Source of the DNA: an uncultured Erysipelotrichaceae bacterium
Lineage (GTDB): Bacteria; Bacillota_I; Bacilli_A; Erysipelotrichales; Erysipelotrichaceae
DNA length: 32,089 nt
Assembly: GCA_949289855.1 (NCBI GenBank)
Contig: CASEPS010000036.1
Coordinates: 2,066 to 34,154 of the forward strand
Direction: 5' to 3'
Positions 25,011 through 31,730 of the stretch are shown here, one piece after another. The position numbers and the translations under genes are program-made. Numbering within the stretch: position 1 is the stretch's first letter; every line of letters begins with the position of its first letter. The notes under the pieces were generated by a model. It saw only the letters and a program-made list of their open reading frames with translations, did no database searches and was not told where the DNA came from.

Positions 25011-26750
25011 TTAACTAGCAGTACCGGCGGAAATATTCATGTAAGACTCATATGTGCGTTCCGCACTATCCAGAGCCTGGGTTGTCTGTTCAATCAATGA
25101 ACCATTTGTGTTTGTTTCCTGCAGATTACTGATGTAGGCTCTGCCTTCATCAATCGCATTGCGGATTTCATTCATCGAAACACCATCGCTTCTGAAATGT
25201 GAAATATTCGAAGCAATCTGATTTGCGGTTTCTCTATACATCGCTGCAGCATAGTCACCACCACCTGCTTTCTCGGAAACCGTTTCTGAATCCTCAACAA
25301 TCGCATACAGGTTTTCCCACAACTGGTTGTAAGAAACATTTGTCTTTGCCCAGCCAAAGCCATCATCTTTGTCATTGTTCTGCTGAGCGGCTGAATCACC
25401 AAGCTGCACATAGTAATCCGCTAACAGGTAATACGTATTGGCAACAGTTCTTTCATTGTCTGTGAGATTTTCACTTTCAATAACATTGCCAAGGCAGTTA
25501 TATGCCTCCCGTTTGCCACCGCTGTAGCCGACAAAGTAACTTGTGCCAAGCTGATATTCAAACTGGTCATACCCATCAGGGTTACGCTGTTTGAAAATCT
25601 CCAGATTACTGCGGGTTCCCGCATTGGAACTCCTTGTACTGTTAATACAGGACTCAATAGCTTCCCGCTCTTCGTTAGTAATCGTATAATCCGAAGCACA
25701 GAGGTTTAACAACCCCATGTACGCTTCCTCATTCTCAGGCTGTAATTCCATCGCACTGCGATAGAACTCCACAGCTCTTTCGAAGCTGCTTGCCTCTGCC
25801 TGAGAAATATAGGTGTCATAACTTGTATTAATCGCATTTGTTTTGAAGATGGAGAACATGATGGCAAGGGCAGCACCAAGTACTGTCACACCGCAGGAAG
25901 CGAGGAAGGAATACCACTTTCTGTTCCTTGACTTGCGCACTGTGTCATCTTCATCATGCACATGCTCCAAAGCATAGGTCAGCTCCGCACATGACTGATA
26001 TCTGTCCTTTGGGTCAGGCTGACAACACTTTGCGACTATCTTTTCAATACCCGTACCCGCAAGCTCTGGTCTGAACCGGCTGATCGGATAGATAATGAAC
26101 TGCGTATCCGCAGGACTATACCCTGTTAACAGGTGATACATCGTCGCACCAAGCGTATAAATATCAGTCCTCGCATCGGTCTGACCATGACCACCAAACT
26201 GCTCAGGTGCCGCATATCCTCTTGTACCAAGCCATGTCGTATCACCAGAACTTGTCTGTTTGTACTCACGCGCTGTACCAAAGTCAATGAGACATACATT
26301 GCCATCCGGCTTTAACATGACATTGCTCGGTTTCATATCACGGTAGATGATCGGTGGCTTGCGGCTATGCAGATAACCAAGCACATCCGCCAGCTGCAAT
26401 GACCATTTCACAACATCATCCGCATTTTGTGGTCCCATCTTTTCAAGGCGCTTCTGCAAAGAACCACCTTCGATATAATCCATGACAATGATGAAACTGT
26501 CATCTTTGTCTATAACGTCAATAATGCTTGGCAGATTCGGATGTGAAAGTTTCTTCAACATTTCCGTCTCTGCAACAAGCCCCTGACTCACTACCGATTT
26601 ATCATTGCCGCCATCTTTGCGTACTTCCTTGACCGCCCATGTCTTATTGGCACGTTCATTCAAAGCAAGATACACAACGCTCATGCCACCATGGCCGATT
26701 TCCTGCAGAATCTTGTATTTTCCATCAAGAACAGATCCTATCTGAAGCAT
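25011..26750 (-). CDS. Transmembrane Ser/Thr protein kinase (PknB-like catalytic domain)
   Basis: 579 residues. Kinase domain 1-265: GHGGMS loop (19-24), Lys41, YRD (136-138) with KPSN, DFG (156-158), a Thr/Ser-rich activation segment (TSSGDTTWLGTRGYA) and APEQ. A membrane helix (about 281-302) leads to an outer region that starts with TPR-like repeats (ERAVEFYRSAMELQPENEEAYMGLLNL) and continues helical to the end. There are no PASTA domains, so it does not look like the cell-wall-sensing PrkC type. It lies 15 bases after the PP2C gene, the usual kinase-phosphatase pairing. Probable substrates are Thr motifs in the FHA protease and small membrane proteins of the locus (inference). Confidence 0.95.
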   Translation of the reverse strand: MLQIGSVLDGKYKILQEIGHGGMSVVYLALNERANKTWAVKEVRKDGGNDKSVVSQGLVAETEMLKKLSHPNLPSIIDVIDKDDSFIIVMDYIEGGSLQKRLEKMGPQNADDVVKWSLQLADVLGYLHSRKPPIIYRDMKPSNVMLKPDGNVCLIDFGTAREYKQTSSGDTTWLGTRGYAAPEQFGGHGQTDARTDIYTLGATMYHLLTGYSPADTQFIIYPISRFRPELAGTGIEKIVAKCCQPDPKDRYQSCAELTYALEHVHDEDDTVRKSRNRKWYSFLASCGVTVLGAALAIMFSIFKTNAINTSYDTYISQAEASSFERAVEFYRSAMELQPENEEAYMGLLNLCASDYTITNEEREAIESCINSTRSSNAGTRSNLEIFKQRNPDGYDQFEYQLGTSYFVGYSGGKREAYNCLGNVIESENLTDNERTVANTYYLLADYYVQLGDSAAQQNNDKDDGFGWAKTNVSYNQLWENLYAIVEDSETVSEKAGGGDYAAAMYRETANQIASNISHFRSDGVSMNEIRNAIDEGRAYISNLQETNTNGSLIEQTTQALDSAERTYESYMNISAGTAS

Positions 26751-26765
26751 TCTGTACCCGCCTTT

Positions 26766-27533
26766 CTACAACGTCTTGATCAGTATCGCACTGATGTTGT
26801 CATCTTCATTCCGTGAAATATTCAGCTTTGTCATCTTCTTCAGGTTTTCCACCATCACTTCCTTTGACGTGAGCACATTGGCATTGAATGCCTGATAGAA
26901 CTCATCCGGAGAAATCACATGGCGGAATCCATCGCAACAAAGCATGAATACCTGGTTTGGCTGCACTGTACCGAAAGAGAAATCCGGCACAACTGTACGG
27001 CTTGCGCCAATACACTGCAGAAGGACATTGCGCTGTGGATCATTGAGTGCCTGCTCCGGTGTCATCCGTCCGGCATCCATTTCCCTTTGCACATATGTCT
27101 GATCTTTTGTCATCTGGTTGCATTTATCTGTGATGAGATAAACTCTGGAGTCACCAACATTCAAAATGTAGTAACTATTACCCACGATGAGCAAGGCGAC
27201 CGCGGTCGTACCAAGGTTGACATGAATCTGCGCCCCATAGTCCGCAATCATGTCACTGCCTTCATTGACCAGTTTTGCCCACTGGTCCCATAACTGGTTT
27301 CTGTCAAAACCACTCTCCAATAACTTTGGCAATTTCTCAGAAAACCATTGCGCGATCAGCTTGATCATGGTGGCAGATGCGAGCTCTCCCTTCGAGAGCC
27401 CGCCCATGCCATCACAAAGGGCAGCGAGAAGAACATTTCCGGCATTTGTCGATGCCTGCAGAATTAACATAGAATCCTGATTTGTCTTCTTTTTGATGCC
27501 GACATCGGTATAATTTGCCGTCATGAAGTTCAT
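26766..27533 (-). CDS. PP2C-family Ser/Thr protein phosphatase
   Basis: 255 residues with all metal-binding motifs of bacterial PP2C enzymes: NQDS (18-21), CDGMGG (40-45), NVGDSRVYL in the middle, CCDGF, and EDDNISAI near the end. It has no membrane helix, so it acts in the cytosol. AAGGAGG precedes ATG 27533. PP2C phosphatases remove phosphate from Ser/Thr kinases and their substrates; here it is flanked by the kinase and the FHA protease and should oppose both kinases of the cluster. Confidence 0.96.
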   Translation of the reverse strand: MNFMTANYTDVGIKKKTNQDSMLILQASTNAGNVLLAALCDGMGGLSKGELASATMIKLIAQWFSEKLPKLLESGFDRNQLWDQWAKLVNEGSDMIADYGAQIHVNLGTTAVALLIVGNSYYILNVGDSRVYLITDKCNQMTKDQTYVQREMDAGRMTPEQALNDPQRNVLLQCIGASRTVVPDFSFGTVQPNQVFMLCCDGFRHVISPDEFYQAFNANVLTSKEVMVENLKKMTKLNISRNEDDNISAILIKTL

Positions 27534-27561
27534 ACTGTTCTCCTCCTTACCCGTTTACTTC

Positions 27562-29259
27562 TTAGAACTGATGATATGTGTACTCATCATCCGCAAACAT
27601 GACTCTGTCACCATCCTTGAGCTCAACTCTCTCATTAGGTGTGCAGCGTACATCATTCACAAATGTAGAGTTACGGCTGTTCTTATCGACTACATATGTC
27701 TTGGAACCAGCAGAAACAATTTCAGCATGGAGTCTTCCAACATTGGAGTCATCAGAAATGCAGTAATCAACATTGCTTCTTTCACGACCAATGCGGAAGT
27801 GATCCTTACTGATGACAACCTTTTCGCCAGTCTTCTTACGAACCAGTGTTCCATATGTCTGCTGGTTGAGAACCGTTGTTTCTCCAGCTGAGCCGCCAAG
27901 TACTGTTGTTTCACCAGCTGAACCACCAAGTACCGTTGTATCCTGAGAACCACTATATGGAGGCATTGGAGAATTCATCGGCTTTGCTTCTTCATTGACT
28001 GTGTAGCTGTTGTTCACCGGTGGCATCGGTGTTTCTGGAGTTGGCATAGAACTATAGCTTGGCGCTTCCTTCTTCTTTCCACCCTTAACCACAAGAACAA
28101 TAATCACAATGATGATGACAACGACAACTGCCGCAATACCGATGATGATCGGAAGAGAGAGGAAACCACCCTTTTCTTCCAGAGCATCCTGAGCAGCTGT
28201 GAGCTGATCCAATGCTTCATCCACTTCATCCTGTGTAGCATCTGCAGACTCATTGGCATCATTAGCCAGTGACAATGCTGCTTCAAACTCAGCAACGCTC
28301 TCATCTGTATAATCAGCTGTATCAATTGCATTTGCTTCATCAATCGCAGCACTCAAAGCACTCTTATCCGCAGTAACAACAGGCTCTGCAGAAGCAACCG
28401 GTTCATCTGTTTCATCATCAGGTGTTGGTACAGTTCCATCTGCAGCTGTATATTCAATACCCCAGGAATCGAGGATCGAAATGATTTCATCTGTCGCCAC
28501 AGAATAGAAGTAGTCCTGATCAAAGTAGTTGCTGGAAGTGGAACCCTTCAATACACCAATGACACGGCCTTCTTCATCAACCAGTGGTCCACCAGAGAAA
28601 CCGGAAGTGATCTTTGCACTGGAAACAACATAAGAAGCAGTACCTGTATTTGTTGTGATATCCGCAATCTTGGAAACCTGACCATTCTGGATAGTGACAT
28701 CTTCAGAAGTGAATGTCTGTACTGTCTGGAGTGGCTGGAAGTCTGCCGGGAAACCAAGTGCATAGCAGTTTTCGGTCTGCTGTACTGTGGAACTTTCACG
28801 AATGGAAAGATATGTACGGTTGTTGATAGCCTGCTGCAATGCCAGCACAGCAACATCAAGTTCTGTGGAACTTGTCTGTACCGTTGCGGTCATTGTGTTA
28901 TCACGCAATACGTTGATCACAATCTGCAGCTTGCTGCGGCACTGCTCAGCAGTCTTGCCATTACCCCACATATCCGCAACAGCCTGCATCGTTTCATCAT
29001 CGACAGAAACAACATGCTCTGCTGTAAGAGCAGTTGTATCATTGATCAAAAATGCAGTACCAGACTGGATATCATGCGATACATTAGAATCGTCAATATA
29101 GACGACCTTGACCTGCAAGACACCTTTCTTGTCTTCTGTGACCGCTGTGTTCTCATCCGCACTGACGCGCACTGCTGTTGGCACAACAAGCATGCCCACA
29201 GCCATGAATGTCAATACAAGAGACATTGCGAGTCTTTTAAATGATTTCATGATTTTCAT
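27562..29259 (-). CDS. Secreted-side trypsin-like protease fused to a cytoplasmic FHA domain
   Basis: 565 residues. Signal-like N-terminus (cleavage possible after VSA, residue 34), then a trypsin-like domain (about 45-265) with a complete triad: His82 (TAEHVV), Asp135 (ELDVAVL) and Ser222 (GFSGGP). A FIVAR-like helical module follows (about 295-360; DEVDEALDQLTAAQDALEE), a membrane helix (about 366-391), a Pro-rich cytoplasmic linker, three TTVL motifs (about 438-463) and a C-terminal FHA domain (about 470-565; FRIGR, GRLH, NST). The TTVL repeats just ahead of an FHA domain recall the phospho-switch of GarA/OdhI. ATG 29259 has AAGGAGGG upstream; a longer start at 29295 would overlap it. The protease may process or check T7SS cargo at the outer face. 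Confidence 0.93.
   Translation of the reverse strand: MKIMKSFKRLAMSLVLTFMAVGMLVVPTAVRVSADENTAVTEDKKGVLQVKVVYIDDSNVSHDIQSGTAFLINDTTALTAEHVVSVDDETMQAVADMWGNGKTAEQCRSKLQIVINVLRDNTMTATVQTSSTELDVAVLALQQAINNRTYLSIRESSTVQQTENCYALGFPADFQPLQTVQTFTSEDVTIQNGQVSKIADITTNTGTASYVVSSAKITSGFSGGPLVDEEGRVIGVLKGSTSSNYFDQDYFYSVATDEIISILDSWGIEYTAADGTVPTPDDETDEPVASAEPVVTADKSALSAAIDEANAIDTADYTDESVAEFEAALSLANDANESADATQDEVDEALDQLTAAQDALEEKGGFLSLPIIIGIAAVVVVIIIVIIVLVVKGGKKKEAPSYSSMPTPETPMPPVNNSYTVNEEAKPMNSPMPPYSGSQDTTVLGGSAGETTVLGGSAGETTVLNQQTYGTLVRKKTGEKVVISKDHFRIGRERSNVDYCISDDSNVGRLHAEIVSAGSKTYVVDKNSRNSTFVNDVRCTPNERVELKDGDRVMFADDEYTYHQF
27871..27943 (-). repeat. 30-bp tandem repeat encoding TTVLGGSAGE units
   Basis: About 2.4 copies of a 30-base unit inside the FHA protease gene; it encodes TTVL followed by GGSAGE, with silent and near-silent differences between copies. 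Confidence 0.85.
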
Positions 29260-29330
29260 TGCTTTTCCCTCCTTATCATGGATGCTATGAATCATTTCTT
29301 CCCAACTTTATGAAAAAGATCCTCCTGGCC

Positions 29331-29486
29331 TCAGGCAGCACCACTGCCCTTTTCCACACAACTCAGACCACGGACGATCAGATCATGTATAAAACCATTT
29401 ATATTTTCACCACCAGAAAGAGAACGAATCTCCTTCTCCATCTCTTCTGGTATATCAACTGTTATCTCCAACACTTCACGCTTCAT
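29331..29486 (-). CDS. Small ribbon-helix-helix-like protein, first gene of the cluster
   Basis: 51 residues, from MKREVLEITV to EKGSGAA. The pattern is that of an RHH (CopG/Arc) DNA-binding protein: a strand (EVLEITVDIP), helix (EEMEKEIRSL), turn, and helix (INGFIHDLIVRGLS). It lies 72 bases ahead of the FHA protease and directly follows a good promoter and a 21-bp inverted repeat, so autoregulation of the cluster is plausible. The ribosome site GGGGGAAG is fair. Assignment rests on fold pattern. Confidence 0.75.
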   Translation of the reverse strand: MKREVLEITVDIPEEMEKEIRSLSGGENINGFIHDLIVRGLSCVEKGSGAA

Positions 29487-29509
29487 ACATCTTCCCCCAC
29501 ACTTTGATG

Positions 29510-29530
29510 CACTGGTTCAGTGAACCTGTG
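29510..29530. promoter_or_regulatory. 21-bp inverted repeat over the start of transcription, candidate operator
   Basis: CAC-T-GGTTCA-G-TGAACC-T-GTG: perfect 13-bp core GGTTCAGTGAACC with three more matching outer pairs and one mismatch. It overlaps the transcription start predicted from the adjacent promoter, the place for a repressor site. Confidence 0.6.
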
Positions 29531-29533
29531 AAT

Positions 29534-29563
29534 ATTATACCGAATCTACAGTTTTTCTGTAAA
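29534..29563 (-). promoter_or_regulatory. Candidate sigma-A promoter of the T7SS cluster
   Basis: On the minus strand: TTTACA (29558-29563), an 18-base spacer, and TATAAT (29534-29539). The -35 box lies within the last codons of the Crp-like gene. It is the only near-consensus promoter I find ahead of the cluster. Confidence 0.6.
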
Positions 29564-30196
29564 TAAAGGCTCAATTATAGATGCAATGTTTTCCTCCGGA
29601 TTATGTAAATTTCCATCTGTTTTCAAAGAATGCCTCACCCTTGACAACTGAACAGGCGTAATTCCAAGATAAGATGCAACCAATTTGTGATTTATTTTGT
29701 CAATGAGACCCGGAAACTTCTTCAAAAATGCCAGATATCGTTCCGCTGCCGAACACTGGGCAAGTATCATTTCCCTTTCCCAATGCAGCTGCAACGCATT
29801 ACGAAGCAATTGATTCTCCAATGCAAGCATCTCATGGCTCGTTGCAAGAAGCTCCATAACCGTTTCCACATCTATGGCATAGAGCACGCTTTCCTCCAAT
29901 GCCTCAAATGCAATTGGTGAAGGCTTGTCCAAAGGCAGACATGACACAGCCGGAGACCCGGGCACAACGACAAAACAATCCGTCGCATCATTGCCATTGG
30001 CATCGGTATAATATCCACGCACCAGCCCGCTGTTGAGAAAATAAATCTCATTGACCGGCATGCCACGCTTCTGCAACACATCTCCCTTTTTTGCATGAAT
30101 CACTGTCATGCGCTCCCCCAGCAGTTCCACAAGCGCCGGGTCGCACAACCCAAGCACATTCTGCAGGAAGCCCTTTACTTCACTACGCTCAGCCAT
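29546..30196 (-). CDS. Crp/Fnr-family transcription regulator
   Basis: 216 residues. N-terminal cyclic-nucleotide-binding-like beta barrel (about 10-115; VIHAKKGDVLQKRG, IYFLNSGLVRGYY), dimerisation helix (about 118-150) and a C-terminal winged helix with recognition segment LVASYLGITPVQLSRVRHSL (172-191). The Arg-containing cAMP loop of true CRP is absent and there is no N-terminal Cys cluster as in Fnr, so the ligand is unknown. ATG 30196 follows GGGGGTAATGAA. Palindromes of the 5-N4-5 Crp/Fnr type lie just upstream, which suggests autoregulation. It may control the neighbouring operons. Confidence 0.93.
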   Translation of the reverse strand: MAERSEVKGFLQNVLGLCDPALVELLGERMTVIHAKKGDVLQKRGMPVNEIYFLNSGLVRGYYTDANGNDATDCFVVVPGSPAVSCLPLDKPSPIAFEALEESVLYAIDVETVMELLATSHEMLALENQLLRNALQLHWEREMILAQCSAAERYLAFLKKFPGLIDKINHKLVASYLGITPVQLSRVRHSLKTDGNLHNPEENIASIIEPLFTEKL

Positions 30197-30225
30197 TTCA
30201 TTACCCCCACACCAGAAAATGACTA

Positions 30226-30243
30226 TTCTTAATAATTTAAGAA
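30226..30243. promoter_or_regulatory. Crp/Fnr-type palindrome upstream of the Crp-like gene
   Basis: TTCTTAA-TAAT-TTAAGAA: two 7-base inverted arms with a 4-base centre, matching the 5-N4-5 spacing of Crp/Fnr-family operators. It lies 30 bases before the Crp-like start, where binding would repress. Confidence 0.5.
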
Positions 30244-30398
30244 CTTTTTACCATCTTTTGCATTAACATATGTTAACCTGATGGCTTTTTTTCTGTCGCT
30301 TTTCTTTGTACACCCAAATAATAGCGCTTCATTCCTGCAAAAAATGTCCAAGGGCGACAAAATGCACATTTTCCCGACAGACTGCACATCTCACCGAC

Positions 30399-30436
30399 TT
30401 GACAATTGTTAACACATGCGGTTAACTGTCTTACAT
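30399..30436 (+). promoter_or_regulatory. Candidate promoter of the RHH-YitT-ACT operon with GTTAAC sites
   Basis: A perfect -35 TTGACA (30399-30404) is followed by weak -10 choices (TTAACT after 17 bases; TACATA further on, paired with TTAACA). Two GTTAAC palindromes, 13 bases apart, overlap it, so a bound regulator would affect transcription. Confidence 0.45.
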
Positions 30437-30465
30437 AGCGCCTGATAAAGACGGGAGGTGATACC

Positions 30466-30639
30466 ATGGCAACTGAAAACAAAAGATATACTGTATCTGT
30501 CGACCAGAAACTGTTCGATGAAATTGAAGACTTTCGTTTTACCAACCGGTACCAGACCCGCTCAGAAGCCACGGTAGAACTGATCCGCAGAGGACTAGAA
30601 CAGTTAAAACAGGAAAACAAAAACAAGGATGAGCGATGA
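30466..30639 (+). CDS. Ribbon-helix-helix DNA-binding protein
   Basis: 57 residues: MATENKRYTVSVDQKLFDEI, then EDFRFTNRYQTRSEATVELI and RRGLEQLKQENKNKDER. The first strand (RYTVSVD), helix A, the RSEA turn and helix B (TVELIRRGLEQL) are the classic CopG/Arc layout. GGGAGGTG precedes the ATG at good spacing. As first gene of the plus-strand operon it probably regulates its own promoter, where GTTAAC palindromes occur. Confidence 0.88.
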   Translation: MATENKRYTVSVDQKLFDEIEDFRFTNRYQTRSEATVELIRRGLEQLKQENKNKDER

Positions 30640-30654
30640 ACTCATCCTTCATTT
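30625..30654 (+). terminator. Intra-operon hairpin after the RHH gene
   Basis: A 9-bp perfect stem (AAGGATGAG/CTCATCCTT), 7-base loop, then CATTTT. It overlaps the RHH stop codon. The short T run suggests partial termination or message stabilisation before the YitT gene. Confidence 0.5.
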
Positions 30655-30672
30655 TCAATTAGGAGGTGACTT

Positions 30673-31311
30673 ATGAAAAAACTATATCGCCACCTGACAT
30701 CCGGCATCACAACAAAGAAAGTACTGATCATTATCATAGGTGCAGTCATCTGCTCCTTTGGCATTCATAACATCCACCAGCGTACCGGCATCACTGAAGG
30801 TGGAATACTAGGCGCAATGTTATTGATTGAACACTGGCTGAACATCTCACCAGCCTACATTACCCCAATACTCGACATTGCCTGCTACCTGATGGCATAC
30901 AAAGCTCTGGGCGGACAATTCATCCGCATATCCTTGATCTCCACACTATGTGTCTCCTTATTTTATAAGGTATGGGAAGCATTCCCCTTCATGTTGCCAG
31001 ACTTCACTGATAAACCACTCATCGCTGCACTACTAGGTGGATGCTTTGTTGGTATAGGTGTAGGTCTCATCATCAGACAGGGTGGATCCAGTGGAGGAGA
31101 CGATGCCCTGGCACTGACCATATCCAATGCCACAAAATGGAAACTCTCAAAATGCTATCTCTTTACAGACATCACCGTTCTCTTACTTTCCTTATCTTAT
31201 ATACCCGTCACAAGAATTATCTTCTCCCTTGTGACAGTGACCATTTCTTCCTTTCTTATTGACTTCATCAATACCTTTGAACTGCCACAAAAAGAAGAGG
31301 AAATCTCATGA
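30673..31311 (+). CDS. YitT-family (DUF161) membrane protein
   Basis: 212 residues with about five membrane helices (roughly 17-35, 43-65, 78-100, 113-135, 160-195) and the family signature GITEGGILG near the N-terminus plus QGGSSGGDDALAL near 136-148. It lacks the C-terminal DUF2179 domain that many YitT proteins carry. Transport substrate is not known. AGGAGGTG precedes the start. Its stop overlaps the ACT gene start (ATGA), so the two probably work together, the ACT protein perhaps sensing the small molecule moved. Confidence 0.9.
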   Translation: MKKLYRHLTSGITTKKVLIIIIGAVICSFGIHNIHQRTGITEGGILGAMLLIEHWLNISPAYITPILDIACYLMAYKALGGQFIRISLISTLCVSLFYKVWEAFPFMLPDFTDKPLIAALLGGCFVGIGVGLIIRQGGSSGGDDALALTISNATKWKLSKCYLFTDITVLLLSLSYIPVTRIIFSLVTVTISSFLIDFINTFELPQKEEEIS

Positions 31312-31676
31312 AACTCAAAGTCATTTCACAGGAATTCACCGTATGTCAGGTAGAAGACTATACCATGGTCAACATGGATATACCGTACTGTTTCCCACAA
31401 AAAACAGACGAAGAAAACTCCCTCGTCTGTCCAACAACAGCAGTACCAGCAAATACCACAAAACGTGATGATGGCTGGAATGCATTTTGCATAGAAGGTG
31501 TATTAGACTTCTCACTCATTGGCATCCTGGCAAAAATAGCCTCAATTCTGGCAAACAACAACATTTCCATCTTTGCCATTTCCACCTACAACACCGACTA
31601 CATCCTGATCAAACAGGAACAATTCAACACTGCATTACAAATCCTGACTAACGAAGGACATACCATCATAGACTGA
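31308..31676 (+). CDS. ACT-domain protein (CASTOR/ACT_7-like)
   Basis: 122 residues. The second half is a clear ACT domain: WNAFCIEGVLDFSLIGILAK, IASILANNNISIFAISTYNTDYILI. The N-terminal half (MKLKVISQEFTVCQV) forms the extra strand-rich part usual for this small amino-acid-binding family. It overlaps the YitT gene by four bases. ACT domains bind amino acids, so a sensor role is likely; the ligand cannot be read from sequence. Confidence 0.9.
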   Translation: MKLKVISQEFTVCQVEDYTMVNMDIPYCFPQKTDEENSLVCPTTAVPANTTKRDDGWNAFCIEGVLDFSLIGILAKIASILANNNISIFAISTYNTDYILIKQEQFNTALQILTNEGHTIID

Positions 31677-31681
31677 CCACT

Positions 31682-31705
31682 GCCCTCACAAATGAGGGCT
31701 TTTTT
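31682..31705 (+). terminator. Rho-independent terminator of the YitT-ACT operon
   Basis: A 7-bp stem (GCCCTCA/TGAGGGC) with a CAAA loop, followed by six T, placed six bases after the ACT stop codon. Confidence 0.93.
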
Positions 31706-31730
31706 CTGTAACCAGGCTTGTAACTTTTTT

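Larger units (their letters stand above)
30197..30465. other. Divergent intergenic region with palindromic sites
   Basis: 269 bases between the Crp-like gene and the RHH-YitT-ACT operon. I see no gene. It holds TTCTTAATAATTTAAGAA (30226-30243), TTAACATATGTTAA (30263-30276), and two GTTAAC sites (30408-30413 and 30421-30426). Confidence 0.7.

Noticed and set aside
30273-30626. 117-residue minus-strand frame across the RHH gene
   Set aside because: Antisense to a clear RHH gene and its promoter; the product is Ser/Cys/Phe-rich without recognisable domain.
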